From positions 18,148,496-18,212,495 of the forward strand of contig OX438753.1 of assembly GCA_949316235.1 (NCBI GenBank): a stretch of DNA of 64,000 nucleotides, written 5' to 3'. Each line of letters starts with the position of its first letter. Positions within the stretch are counted from its first letter, which is position 1. A program made the translations under genes and the position numbers. The DNA is from Oegoconia quadripuncta (taxonomy: Eukaryota; Arthropoda; Insecta; Lepidoptera; Autostichidae). The notes under the pieces are model-generated. The model did no database searches and was not told the origin of the DNA. It saw only the letters and a list, made by a program, of their open reading frames with translations. Shown here piece by piece: positions 61,301 to 62,629 of this stretch.

Positions 61301-62579
61301 CAAACATTTACCTCTCGAGGGTTTCGAATCCGCAACCGTTGGTTTCGCTAACAGGGTCACTATTCCCTACACCAATCGGTCGTCCACTCGTAATAGATTC
61401 ATTAACAAAAAACTTATACATACAGCCACTCACATCTTTAGCCATCTGCAGAAATCCCATGACAATCTGCTTCGCAAACGGCAGCCGTTCCCCACAGCAC
61501 AACAAACCGAGCGTATAGAGCGCCCTCTCCTTCACCTTCGATGGCAGCTTCGGATTACCGACTATTTTGAACAAATTCTCCGCCACCGTGTACTTAGTTG
61601 TGACGTCATCGCCGATAGGAACCGTGTCGCTTTTAAATGGGCTGTCACCCTCTAGTAAGGTCGCTTGTTTAGGCGAAGTATTAGGTAGTGGTAGGCCGCT
61701 ACATCGCGCTACTAACGACACAGCCGAGCAAGCTGTACTGATAAGTATTGTTTGCGGATTTGACAAGAAGGTTGCTGAAAAAAAAGTTTATTTATCTACA
61801 TAAACTTTCTTTACGAAACAAACATGTGAACGGCAAGCAAATGGAACGTTGCTTTGATTGGCAGTAGCATCATTGAGGGAAAATGGCAAGAATCTGCTAT
61901 TGCCAACTTGCTCTCCCAACAGCGTAGCGATCAGAGCAAATTCTATGAAAAATTATGCAAAAAATTGACAGACTTGCGTTCTGCAAAAGATTTCGACGCG
62001 TAAAATTTAATGTGTGCGTATACTGGGTGGGAACGTTAAGTATGTCCAGGCGATTATTTTATTTACAGATTTCATTGAAATTAAGGCCAAAATTACAAAT
62101 TTAAAATATATATTTAGAAGCGAAACAGATCTGGAGTGCACGAAAATAGTCTCTGAATAGTGAACAAATAAGGACTTAAAAAAAAAATTAAAAAAACTCA
62201 CCCAAACACAACGCGCCTTCTTGATAAGGCTCCCAATTGCCAGCATTAAAACCTTTCCCACCGAACTTTCCTCTTTTAGACAATACAATACACCTCTCAC
62301 ACATATGCGCAAAGGCAGACACATACCCGCACTGCGCCTCAAGATTCTTATTGGTATTCCCCTGTACCACGAATTCCTTTATTTCCTTATCTATCGCTGA
62401 TTTCTCACTGGTATGAACTGTAATTATGGCGTAGATGAGGGCGGCAGTATCACGAATATCTTCCTTAGTACTGGTAATGAATAGGTTCTTCAGGAACGGT
62501 AGGAGACCTACATATTTGGCGGCCATTTTCTCAGGCACACAACCGATAATGTCAAGGATGCATGTTAATGACATTACGT
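16231..62579 (-). CDS. ECM29: ECM29/ECPAS proteasome adaptor, 3' 21 exons
   Basis: HEAT-repeat adaptor that binds the 26S proteasome and links it to membranes and motors. Exons on the - strand: 62202-62579, 61434-61774, 60051-60158, 58312-58425, 57791-57905, 57198-57375, 55857-55975, 55274-55437, 54168-54274, 53722-53851, 53025-53146, 51873-52092, 50564-50818, 48721-48910, 30838-30980, 29762-29913, 28688-28880, 28009-28147, 18917-19138, 17302-17373, 16231-16358. All phases fit, giving one frame of 1195 residues. Family hallmarks read directly are [65 protein letters not shown] and [12 protein letters not shown]. The family is ~1800 residues, so the N-terminal third lies right of the window. 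Two introns are hugely expanded by insertions (17.7 kb and 8.9 kb). Confidence 0.95.
17570..17850 (+). mobile_element. tRNA-derived SINE (family 1), full-length
   Basis: Best-preserved copy: A box TGGTGTAGTGGTTAG, B box GGTTCGAATCCCGC, body, and an ATT/ATA-rich tail. It lies in an ECM29 intron on the antisense strand. Confidence 0.88.
19200..20185 (+). pseudogene. Tc1/mariner-superfamily transposase, 5'-truncated and frameshifted
   Basis: Two frames, 19249-19677 and 19667-20074, read as one transposase broken by a frameshift near 19670. A partial helix-turn-helix ([16 protein letters not shown]) precedes the catalytic blocks FSDESNFHI (first D), [11 protein letters not shown] (second D) and [17 protein letters not shown] (third D). 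The first N-terminal helix-turn-helix and the 5' inverted repeat are missing. The 3' end probably lies at the 'ctgagacaccctttat' sequence near 20180. The copy begins about 60 nt upstream of the ECM29 exon at 18917-19138 and is antisense to it. It cannot encode an active enzyme. Confidence 0.85.
20318..21368 (+). repeat. Left long terminal inverted repeat
   Basis: Matches the reverse complement of 26452-27490 over about 1 kb with scattered substitutions and small indels. It ends inward at 'gcatggctgtgtacttt'. It contains a tRNA-like 'gctggatcgatcccag' motif near 21220. Confidence 0.85.
21651..21947 (-). pseudogene. OTU-type cysteine protease, C-terminal fragment
   Basis: The translation holds a helix [12 protein letters not shown], a [20 protein letters not shown] block and a [12 protein letters not shown] strand. 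This resembles the middle and late part of OTU-like domains carried by arthropod mobile elements. The N-terminal half with the catalytic Cys and the terminal His motif are not present, so it is non-functional. It reads on the same strand as the Mutator-like fragment at 25070-25438, which fits a shared origin in one element. The family call is from memory of the pattern. Confidence 0.55.
22351..22377 (+). repeat. (GAGT)n microsatellite
   Basis: About five tandem GAGT units. Confidence 0.85.
22615..22746. repeat. Internal inverted repeat, partner at 26165-26298
   Basis: About 130 nt that recur in reverse complement at 26165-26298 ('aggcaatattgttattttt' to 'ccaatgggacatataataaa'). This gives the composite element a second, internal pair of inverted arms. 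Confidence 0.8.
22818..23443. mobile_element. ~625-bp foldback (MITE-like) element
   Basis: Nearly the whole unit is self-complementary: arms ~22818-23105 and ~23185-23443 share 'aacactttttatttattt', 'gtgtctgaaacattctgg', 'gagagctctaactcaaag' and 'aaggtttcccgtaaggt' in inverted order, separated by about 80 nt. The paired reading frames on both arms are a consequence of this symmetry, not a gene. Confidence 0.85.
23701..24420 (+). repeat. 242-bp tandem repeat, ~3 units
   Basis: The block starting 'ggtgtgattatca' recurs at 23701, 23941 and 24183. The 'aaccgacttcaaaaaagg' block recurs at 23858, 24100 and 24342. The period is 240-242 bp with very high identity between the second and third units. 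The core motif is common in lepidopteran repeats. Confidence 0.9.
24418..24711 (-). CDS. Mobile-element-associated charged, helical protein (fragment?)
   Basis: 97 residues from the internal ATG at 24711. Very rich in Arg, Glu and Lys with repeating 'ETPE-R-R' spaced units ([37 protein letters not shown]). Such charged repeat proteins accompany transposons in insect genomes, but I cannot assign a function. It overlaps the end of the 242-bp tandem array by a few bases. It may be the N-terminal part of a longer, lost transposon protein. Confidence 0.4.
   Translation of the reverse strand: MGRLTKGAARLKNCRSKETETERVLRLEKNASRNAISRSQETPEARRVRLVAMKDYVKSRIRQETPEQNEHRLGFIHDRLAEESAEQRERRHGLIIT
24958..25108 (-). 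pseudogene. mariner (DD34D type) transposase N-terminal fragment
   Basis: On the - strand a short frame contains a helix-turn-helix ([19 protein letters not shown]) followed by [13 protein letters not shown], a signature of mariner transposases. Only ~45 residues survive. It begins directly where the Mutator-like fragment (25070-25438) ends, so two different transposases are fused at this junction. Confidence 0.8.
25070..25438 (-). pseudogene. Mutator-like transposase fragment
   Basis: 122 residues with a CxxC (CRMC) start, a [19 protein letters not shown] block, a [16 protein letters not shown] helix and an [15 protein letters not shown] strand. This matches the pattern of the arthropod 'Mutator-like transposase' domain, in which the Asp of V-x-V/A-D-G is followed by S-K. 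The fragment is truncated on both sides. It supports a Mutator-type origin for the 20318-27490 element. Confidence 0.7.
26452..27490 (-). repeat. Right long terminal inverted repeat
   Basis: Inverted partner of 20318-21368. The left copy has a longer T/A tract near 21247-21280 and the two differ at scattered positions, so the copies have diverged modestly since insertion. Confidence 0.85.
28009..30980 (-). CDS. ECM29: ECM29 exon block 2 (4 exons)
   Basis: Exons 30838-30980 ([13 protein letters not shown]..., matching the family's 'LWTEVWQ' helix region), 29762-29913, 28688-28880 and 28009-28147. The block lies between the two giant insertions. The first exon's acceptor (30981-30983) is 34 nt from the Maverick terminus. 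The last exon carries an acidic linker ([10 protein letters not shown]) and ends in [14 protein letters not shown], a conserved ECM29 segment. Confidence 0.93.
28565..28602. repeat. 38-nt near-perfect palindrome
   Basis: The 38 nt equal their own reverse complement except for one base pair (TTTGAAATTCTATGTAGTA and its mirror). It lies in an ECM29 intron. Confidence 0.8.
30007..30352 (+). mobile_element. SINE (family 2), full-length reference copy
   Basis: Starts after a T run with 'atgcacgacggattagtac', passes through 'ctgacccggaaacccc' and 'ggcggcagatttagataag', and ends in a tRNA-like segment with B box 'gggatcgaacccgcgacc' and 'attgagccacggaggcgg'. Related copies or pieces: 290-405, 6530-6682, 11764-11805, 49727-49990, 51108-51330, 58160-58250. 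Confidence 0.85.
31009..31014 (+). repeat. Target-site duplication, left (CACAAC)
   Basis: CACAAC directly precedes the element's AGTAGG terminus; the same hexamer directly follows the right terminus at 48227-48232. Six base pairs is the expected size for Maverick/Polinton integration. Confidence 0.93.
31021..31114. repeat. Terminal hairpin inside left inverted repeat
   Basis: Arms 31021-31045 and 31090-31114 pair over 25 nt with one mismatch (ATATTATTGGGCATTCTAGA core), around a 44-nt loop. A related direct copy of part of the arm ('gcattctatcccaccatcag') follows at 31120-31139. The same structure occurs at 48127-48220. Confidence 0.88.
31232..31237 (+). promoter_or_regulatory. Inward-facing TATA box in left inverted repeat
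   Basis: TATAAA within 'cctatataaatcacctg', conserved in the right repeat at 47998-48003 facing inward on the - strand. It could drive rightward transcription toward the ATPase gene at 31838. This is an inference from sequence only. Confidence 0.45.
31424..31438 (-). promoter_or_regulatory. Conserved 15-nt stem-loop, left copy
   Basis: Six-base-pair stem and 3-nt loop (- strand GGTCCTTTCAGGACC). Identical to 47934-47948 in the right repeat although the sequences around them have diverged. The 31439-31837 stretch between here and the ATPase gene shows no gene. Confidence 0.6.
31838..32524 (+). CDS. A32/FtsK-type DNA-packaging ATPase of Maverick
   Basis: 228 residues. P-loop GPSNCGKT at residues 40-47 and a hydrophobic Walker B strand ending in DD (SIIIFDDV, 111-118) mark the FtsK/HerA-class genome-packaging ATPase shared by Polintons, adintoviruses and nucleocytoplasmic large DNA viruses. 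It would pump the replicated genome into preformed capsids. The ATG at 31838 is the first in the frame and the length is normal for this compact family. It is the first + strand gene inside the left repeat. The next gene starts 72 nt downstream. No break is seen, so it may be functional. Confidence 0.93.
   Translation: MKFVKQPHSLNLEKICADPRKTISRHGKLLPNTIRCIISGPSNCGKTNLMIGLLLHENGLRYQNVYLYSKTLFQPKFIFLQKVFQMVPNVSFTKYHENEEILSPAEAAPNSIIIFDDVATGNQNNIRDYFAMGRHKNVDCFYLNQTYSKIPKQLIRDNANLIILFKQDDINLRHVYDEHVNSDMNWLQFRDMCANVWITPYSYLVINKDCEKNKGCYRMKFDTFIMFD
32597..33595 (+). CDS. DUF8207-type Maverick protein
   Basis: 332 residues. The N-terminal half is basic then acidic and Ser-rich (a DDDDESD cluster near 104), likely disordered. 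The C-terminal half has conserved blocks [34 protein letters not shown], then [21 protein letters not shown] and [16 protein letters not shown] recognise these from insect Maverick-associated DUF8207 proteins. The function is unknown; the position between the packaging ATPase and the fibre-like gene suggests a virion or core role. The ATG at 32597 gives the full frame. The family call is from memory. Confidence 0.8.
   Translation: MDNEQKLKNQIIKSAESVKKKVKMMRDIRSNNDMVIESVLKPITEPLKKMVNKRFPVNNDKKDRTPPETTKTKKRKFNYRYTPAATVKKLKFSPSDSHNEYLDDDDESDVGANETEYLENNTSDNQSDRSDTSGLSFGTPENVSSHTSWSMSSEMFDNIPFGVRKERGKLMMGKSRVTVTDSKISVAERTYTKTPGLMDLLFKKTPNLKLLTEDDKRNYKIMLIDTNAHRRDYDTSKPIKSNKGLKYTQIIRPLFMKLCHKDSESMDDLTQGSGLPNKKILKKNVDYVYWDNPNELIDRLKLLWASRDAGNTGMDNEIISIIEELKENGIVN
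33666..34154 (+). CDS. Fibre/spike-like protein with duplicated 'DAVNK-Y-DN' repeat
   Basis: 162 residues. Two tandem ~55-residue repeats share FxKxLxKSExGEFxLHxARLxGxKxP followed by [12 protein letters not shown] or [12 protein letters not shown], and a C-terminal segment ([22 protein letters not shown]) is predicted to be helical. The 'D-A-V/A-N-K-x-Y-V/I-D' signature is typical of trimeric tail-fibre or collar proteins of phages and of some insect viruses, so an attachment fibre is plausible but unproven. The stop overlaps the integrase start by 8 nt, implying coupled expression or a shared message. Confidence 0.6.
   Translation: MNLDKFGHHVHKRLRRSESFDFDKVLVKSEKGEFDLHFARLKGVKSPLTADDAVNKEYIDNLINQKQETESIDFSKTLIKSEEGEFYLHSARLTGLKYPSSANDAVNKQYVDNIVDNFCTEQQLTIKFNDFRAGISSLLSKLLEKYYTKSEVNAMLQSIKND
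34147..35076 (+). CDS. Retroviral-type integrase with C-terminal chromodomain
   Basis: 309 residues. The RNase H-fold core has catalytic acids at about D35 (LWQADLIDM), D97 (LQTDLGKEF) and E131 ([15 protein letters not shown]). An SH3-like region ([17 protein letters not shown], ~205-222) and a chromodomain ([21 protein letters not shown]) follow. It would insert the linear double-stranded DNA into chromatin and produce the 6-bp duplication seen at the ends. No reverse transcriptase or gag frame accompanies it, which excludes a Ty3 element. The gene is unbroken. The chromodomain could steer insertion to marked chromatin. Confidence 0.95.
   Translation: MIKQQIVDEIHKAARRNFVRRSVILKGIDDLWQADLIDMQSVAKVNSGYKYILVIIDAFSKFVWVMPIKSKSKVEVSNSFKKVLVNSKRTPINLQTDLGKEFYNDCFRTLITSYKVNHYSTYSTKKASIVERVIKTLKSKLYKYFSFIGNYKWVGKPLSNIVDSYNNSVHRITKYKPKDVNLRNQSTVLWNIANSSNIPLLTQIKFSIGDSVRISKYKGSFQKGYTPNWSTEIFTITKVNKTNPVTYQIKDQRNQIILGSFYEQELQKSKYPDVYLVEKVLKRKGNKLFVKWLGLSKSENSWIDKRAVV
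35169..35897 (+). CDS. Phospholipase A2 domain protein with adenovirus pX-like tail
   Basis: 242 residues. Residues ~22-60 form a parvovirus-type secreted PLA2 core: calcium loop YCGPGT (25-30), then [11 protein letters not shown] (47-57) with the catalytic His-Asp pair. The middle is strongly Lys/Arg-rich. Near 165-195 a Gly/Ala-rich hydrophobic segment ([19 protein letters not shown]) precedes a conserved tail ending [17 protein letters not shown]. The tail resembles conserved core or membrane-active proteins of Polintons and adintoviruses. The likely role is virion entry by endosomal membrane damage. The frame overlaps an upstream extension of the protease frame. Confidence 0.88.
   Translation: MRGRGLLNSAINNLPFELHIPGYNYCGPGTKLNERLLRGDKGINPLDNACKSHDIAYSKFKNLEDRHKADSKLLKMAKRRVRSKNAGTGEKMASWLVSKVMKAKLKAGAGIKGLKSIVSKIRAQLKKYKPKNNKAAIKFALFAANKLLPKNSNIRLPRVIPIPKSGGILPLIPIFAGLSALGALAGGAAGIAKTVNEYKSAQKNLLESKRHNQAMESIALGKGLYIKPYKKGAGLFFSPSKN
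35898..36286 (+). CDS. Adenain-type cysteine protease
   Basis: Maturation protease of the Ulp1/adenain fold. From the ATG at 35987 the frame gives 99 residues with catalytic His (GTHWVAY, H28), Asp (YFDSFG, D43), Gln (Q71) and Cys ([10 protein letters not shown]78). Family-conserved sequence extends upstream of this ATG in the same frame ([22 protein letters not shown]), without an ATG, back into the end of the PLA2 gene. So the true start is probably non-AUG, a frameshift out of the PLA2 gene, or splicing; 35898 is only a nominal start. All catalytic residues are present. Confidence 0.85.
36304..36975 (+). CDS. Minor capsid (penton, single jelly-roll) protein
   Basis: 223 residues from ATG 36304. 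An in-frame upstream ATG at 36217 lies inside the protease gene and would add an unconserved extension. Recognisable Maverick penton blocks are [49 protein letters not shown] and [12 protein letters not shown]. It is expected to form the pentameric vertices of the icosahedral capsid. Its TGA stop overlaps the ATG of the next small gene (ATGA), which in turn overlaps the major capsid gene, making a tight capsid gene cluster. Confidence 0.88.
   Translation: MSFTLSISDIKSTLTTHYSPALQLDGEYECGLLYFSTFNSIPNVDNRNNKFYYGENYVIEIPEGSYELQDISDFLKSRVNNCTFKLSCNNNTLKTTILCSKDMHFMKSDSIGKILGFGKETLKANILHESRYPINILSTTVLRIECDIVRGSFVNGKPSHIIHEFAPNVPPGYRIIEIPKNIIYFPVNQNSINSINIRVLDVNNNLVNLREEEIQLYLHLKKK
36972..37142 (+). 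CDS. 56-residue strongly basic protein between the two capsid genes
   Basis: Starts [20 protein letters not shown], then a Lys-rich centre ([10 protein letters not shown]) and a hydrophobic end ([10 protein letters not shown]). It overlaps the minor capsid stop (ATGA at 36972-36975) and the major capsid start (ATGA at 37139-37142), the classic signature of translationally coupled genes. About one third of residues are Lys/Arg/His. A DNA-condensing core protein or a capsid cement/scaffold peptide is possible, but I do not recognise the family. Confidence 0.7.
   Translation: MIDFNKYPTPICRSTSTKLTIKETTSCKLLKKQKKKSTKKLTKENKDFLKIIGLLK
37139..38350 (+). CDS. Major capsid (hexon, double jelly-roll) protein
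   Basis: 403 residues, shorter than adenovirus hexon but normal for Maverick capsids. Diagnostic blocks are [23 protein letters not shown] near the N-terminus, [16 protein letters not shown], a [19 protein letters not shown] segment, [18 protein letters not shown], then [13 protein letters not shown] and [19 protein letters not shown]. These match the conserved strands of Polinton double jelly-roll capsids. Expected to trimerise into pseudo-hexameric capsomers. Intact from ATG to TGA. Its stop overlaps the next ATG (ATGA at 38347-38350). Confidence 0.93.
   Translation: MSILNVTDAPIYDNSIESYEFHSYKPYVTSFGLNDEIRIPINQQDLYVLPSASSLYIEGYVKIINRETKAQASEFYFTNNPILYLFQDIRYELNGVEIDKIKNAGITTTMKSLLSMNEGDSKMSQSWGWNIDGTKNNGGYFSGSIPLNKMFGFAEDYNKIIINSKHELILLRSNTNVNAVKLAPQEFIEKVEISKIVWRVPHIKVNDRERVNLLRHLEKDRSLNLIFRNWDLYEYPILPKTSKHTWSIKTSSQIEKPRYVILGLQTDRKNHVNRNMTQFDHCNLRNIKVFLNSTYFPYENFNLSFDNNNYSLLYEQYTKFQQSYHGRRPDPLLNFEDFKIKAPLFVIDCSRQVENLKSGGPVDVRIELETDTLIPDQTSAYCLILNDCIFEYKPLTSIVKKIS
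38347..38646 (+). pseudogene. Maverick accessory gene, 5' part (frame-broken)
   Basis: 99 residues beginning [20 protein letters not shown], with [19 protein letters not shown] and [14 protein letters not shown] know this pattern from insect Maverick-linked proteins of unknown role, which continue into a Cys/His segment. Here the frame stops at 38644-38646, while that segment is found immediately downstream in the -1 frame (38589-38846). A one-base indel in an A-run near 38630 is the simplest explanation. It could be a true mutation, a sequencing error or programmed frameshifting. Confidence 0.65.
38589..38846 (+). pseudogene. Cys/His-rich 3' part of the broken accessory gene (-1 frame)
   Basis: Open frame without a usable ATG. 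It contains [17 protein letters not shown], then a Cys-His pair ([14 protein letters not shown]) and ends [10 protein letters not shown] with a TGA at 38844-38846. The Cys/His spacing suggests metal binding. It overlaps the previous frame, and is best read as that gene's missing C-terminus. Confidence 0.6.
38847..39086. other. AT-rich spacer between convergent gene sets
   Basis: Very AT-rich, no open frame. It is where the + strand capsid genes and the - strand genes converge, so it probably holds both sets of 3' ends (AATAAA-like strings on both strands). Confidence 0.5.
39087..39647 (-). CDS. Spliced Maverick cargo gene 1, unknown function
   Basis: Predicted two-exon gene. An ATG at 39645-39647 is followed directly by GTAAGTT, an 84-nt intron, acceptor TTGTTACAG, and then exon 39087-39560. 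The product is 158 residues, beginning with the split Met and [17 protein letters not shown]. The centre is Lys/Ser/Thr-rich ([18 protein letters not shown]), followed by an acidic Ser cluster ([12 protein letters not shown]) and a helical C-terminus ([20 protein letters not shown]). Composition suggests a nuclear or DNA-associated protein. I do not recognise it. It is GC-richer than the neighbouring capsid genes. The splice call is by eye. Confidence 0.55.
39648..39990. promoter_or_regulatory. Probable 5' region of cargo gene 1
   Basis: Immediately upstream (on the - strand) of the 39645 ATG. A GC-rich patch at 39760-39830 contrasts with the AT-rich surroundings. No other gene is seen. Confidence 0.3.
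39995..40374 (-). repeat. Two degenerate tandem copies of the PolB 3' end
   Basis: Segments near 40075-40140 and 40262-40320 each resemble the PolB coding stretch at 40475-40525 ('acagtctgagtaaaaatttcatg', 'ttttgaaaa'), and the two copies also share flanking blocks ('ttctaaatactt', 'catttatttat', 'cttaatagttc') with a period of ~206 bp. They lie directly downstream of the PolB stop and have lost the frame. Confidence 0.6.
40375..43896 (-). CDS. polB: Protein-primed family B DNA polymerase
   Basis: 1173 residues, replicating the linear Maverick genome. N-terminal zinc finger ([16 protein letters not shown], 4-19); a second at 314-331 (CEHC...HSC). Exonuclease motifs: YADFEA (362-367), NLTGYD (505-510), [10 protein letters not shown] (653-662). 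An endonuclease VII-like zinc segment (CHIC at 459-462, DHCH 473-476, RGAAHSRCN to 490) is inserted between the first two exonuclease motifs. Polymerase motifs: YLDCNNLYG (755-763), [10 protein letters not shown] (904-913), YTDTDS (1011-1016). Priming by a terminal protein is the family's mode; no separate terminal-protein gene is visible. No stop or frameshift, and all catalytic residues are present. Confidence 0.97.
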   Translation of the reverse strand: MPFCTVCKIAVDRDHWAGHLRSINHKNKNISPFSEGIEIIKTAFRNRIASYRIIASDSLDSTSVERFFDDIQNKTKTLIDLSLKQNYCVKINFEFFALFLLVKNDSQEMKSFNTKNYTIHQNYDHDTLMCEVKDYLMKKISEFQQRDSGFTFLHNSHLEVNINKYQPLRGSSFIELPAAIKSKKACVNIKNRDDFCFLWSVTAALYPAKRHPDRVSSYPKFEDVLNVNDLKFPMSFSDIARFEVNNPQLCIFVYGLQDKKIVVGPLYKSEPLNKKVIHILYLEEGDISHYCLIKDLSRLVGNQISKHHKKLHFCEHCLLFFDSNGLLNSHSCGGVATVLPPKGSFIEFENYNRKQNIPFVVYADFEAMLERYDTCEPDPLKSSTITQQRHVPIAFAYHIVCTVDERYNHISLYRGRDCVQKFIESIYDDAKRIDTILNQSVSMVFTECDARNYENAETCHICDRLLVLDKVRDHCHMTGRYRGAAHSRCNLQFKAPKFLPVFFHNLTGYDCHLFIKELGKAPGPIKVIPKTKENYISFTKFIPITAEKHFQIRFVDSFKFLGTSLEKLASTMKKDDFRYLRSYYPDEKLFNLLTRKGVYPYDYMCNWERYNDTCLPSKDSFYNSLTNDPITDGDYEHAQAVWSEFSLINMGEYTDLYLETDVLLLTDIYENYRLTCKQYYQLDPAFYLTAPSLSFDAMLLKTRVRLELISDIEIFRMIQQGIRGGVCMCSKRHAKANHRYLETFDPTEPSSYIVYLDCNNLYGYSMCHTLPYSNFRFLNNSEIISLEANITNVADDAENGFILEVDLSYPSNLHSEHNDFPFCPDKIVSPKGKTKKLIPNLYDKYHYVIHYVHLKKCLEHGLLLKKIHRAVTFKQSNFLKKYIDLNTELRQKAKSTFEQDFFKLLNNSIFGKTLENTEQRVDVRLVNMWSDTNNQTKKCTGAEKLIASPNFHSVSILSDDLVAIQMKRSRIVLDKPIYIGFAVLELSKSHMYDFHYSIMKPFYENRIELCYTDTDSFVYTVQTDDFYEDCKVNFLKYFDTSNYDPSNEFGLPIINKKIPGLLKDEMGGKIIKEFVGLRSKLYCVKTLDRTIKKAKGTKRNVIKGLSLSDYKHVLYHCDVIRKKNVLFKTIKHEIFTQTVNKIALSSNDDKRLLESNKVSTIAWGHKDIFGCTA
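44086..45019 (-). CDS. Spliced Maverick cargo gene 2, unknown function (5' end unresolved)
   Basis: Three exons with matching phases: 44869-45019, 44711-44792, 44086-44432, each with GT-AG borders (donors GTAAAA and GTAAGG). The product has an acidic Ser/Pro start ([14 protein letters not shown]), a Lys/Ala-rich linker ([14 protein letters not shown]), then a compact domain with [31 protein letters not shown] and [14 protein letters not shown], ending in KIFK. About 190 residues are visible. No ATG is found in the first exon. A TATAAAA-headed upstream exon ending near 45345 is possible but does not supply one. GC-rich codons set it apart from the AT-rich viral core genes, hinting at capture. 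I do not recognise it. Confidence 0.55.
45020..46350. other. Maverick right-side spacer; repeat remnants
   Basis: No convincing gene. Contains the presumed 5' region of cargo gene 2 (TATA-like string near 45429) and a family-3 SINE fragment at 45730-45860 in reverse orientation. Confidence 0.4.
46361..46395 (+). repeat. (AT)n microsatellite
   Basis: About 17 tandem AT units inside the provirus. Confidence 0.95.
46527..46917 (+). mobile_element. Lepidopteran non-autonomous repeat nested in the provirus
   Basis: Begins 'ccggccaagtgcgagtcgg' and ends 'gggtacggaaccctaaaaa', the two ends of a very widespread lepidopteran repeat, with 'agggttctctacc' near the left end. Its presence inside the Maverick means it inserted after, or was carried by, the element. 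Confidence 0.75.
47285..47560 (+). mobile_element. Two diverged tRNA-headed SINE units in the provirus
   Basis: Two B-box-like sequences, 'gggttcgattcccgc' near 47349 and 'gggttcgattctcgc' near 47476, each followed by 'taggggtaaa' or 'taggggcaaa'. The A-box regions are degenerate. Relatives of family 1. Confidence 0.6.
47668..47901 (+). CDS. Small Cys-rich open frame next to right inverted repeat
   Basis: 77 residues from ATG 47668: [33 protein letters not shown], then [20 protein letters not shown]. Six or more Cys in pairs suggest metal binding. No family recognised. It ends 33 nt before the conserved stem-loop at 47934-47948, which would lie in its 3' UTR. It could be a genuine short viral gene or a chance frame. 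Confidence 0.35.
   Translation: MDVIKRSIETYVEVEKICEICEIQEALITKHGYYTMYGFRSCFWCLFKLCPDTACIKYLEDLDIRTRMAATNKLHEY
47934..47948 (+). promoter_or_regulatory. Conserved 15-nt stem-loop, right copy
   Basis: GGTCCTTTCAGGACC with A-rich flanks (AAAA before, AACAA after). It resembles the animal histone mRNA 3' stem-loop in stem length and end bases, with a loop one base shorter. Confidence 0.55.
48127..48220. repeat. Terminal hairpin inside right inverted repeat
   Basis: Arms 48127-48151 and 48196-48220, 25 nt, nearly fully paired; mirror of 31021-31114. Confidence 0.88.
48227..48232 (+). repeat. Target-site duplication, right (CACAAC)
   Basis: Direct copy of 31009-31014. Removing the element and one copy restores an ECM29 intron of about 0.5 kb. 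Confidence 0.93.
48476..48560 (+). mobile_element. Degenerate tRNA-like SINE head
   Basis: 'tggtgaagtggatagtg' and 'gcgggtacaaatccctcg' are decayed A- and B-box matches to family 1. Confidence 0.45.
48721..62579 (-). CDS. ECM29: ECM29 exon block 1 (14 exons)
   Basis: Encodes the middle of ECM29, from [18 protein letters not shown] to [10 protein letters not shown]. Every junction uses GT donors and AG acceptors, mostly GTAAGT or GTGAGT. Introns are 0.3-2 kb and hold SINEs or MITEs (see separate entries). The last exon (48721-48910) ends one base into a codon that is completed 17.7 kb away at 30980, across the Maverick insertion. Confidence 0.93.
49727..49990 (+). mobile_element. SINE (family 2), 5'-truncated
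   Basis: Matches 30007-30352 from 'ttaagtgatgaggcc' to 'attgagctacggaggc'. The tRNA-like end is intact apart from a small deletion. It lies in an ECM29 intron (50563-48911). Confidence 0.8.
51108..51330 (+). mobile_element. SINE (family 2), internally deleted
   Basis: The head 'tttatgcacaacgggttagc' and end 'cattgagccacggaggcc' are present; the middle third is deleted. Confidence 0.75.
52130..52385 (+). repeat. Composite of two lepidopteran repeats
   Basis: 52130-52195 carries the 'gaaccaacccgtctcttccc ... gtcgtaaaaggcgactaag' motif, also found at 56030-56095. 52180-52385 is the reverse complement of 4780-5000. Confidence 0.65.
53203..53637. mobile_element. ~430-bp MITE with ~120-bp inverted repeats
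   Basis: 53203-53330 and 53500-53637 pair in inverted order ('tcaagtggacgtggatagcc' versus 'ggccatctacgtccacttga'; 'aaatccgaaactatgaggaa'). Outer ends read 'acaggatga' and 'tcaccctgt'. It lies in an ECM29 intron between 53146 and 53722. Confidence 0.8.
54655..55195 (+). repeat. Lepidopteran retroposon-type repeat
   Basis: Contains 'cctagtcccaatttatttg' followed by 'aggtcggcgta', and 'cacgcctgtttcccgtaggggtaggcagag', blocks I know from many lepidopteran intergenic repeats. No intact frame. Confidence 0.55.
56030..56170 (+). repeat. Repeat fragment related to 52130-52195
   Basis: Shares 'agaatagaaccaac' and 'gttgtaaaagacgac' blocks and continues into 'ggctgctgatgacga'. Confidence 0.5.
58160..58250 (+). 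mobile_element. SINE (family 2) head fragment
   Basis: T-run then 'atgcataacgggttggtac' and 'cacctgatgttaagtgaag', truncated shortly after. Confidence 0.7.
60232..60486 (-). mobile_element. tRNA-derived SINE (family 1), full-length but diverged
   Basis: Reverse complement of family 1 from the tail ('atgtctttggatgtacac') to the head ('aacactacacaaaacaggt'). It lies in the ECM29 intron between 61434 and 60158. Confidence 0.75.
61265..61388 (-). mobile_element. tRNA-derived SINE head, diverged
   Basis: Reverse complement of a family-1-like head ('gaggtaaatgtttgtg' body, B-box-like 'ttcgaaaccctcgag'), in the same intron and ending ~45 nt from the exon at 61434. Confidence 0.55.
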
Positions 62580-62629
62580 CTGAAAAATAAAAACTTTTTC
62601 AATTTATTGTAGGGCGCCAATTTATATAC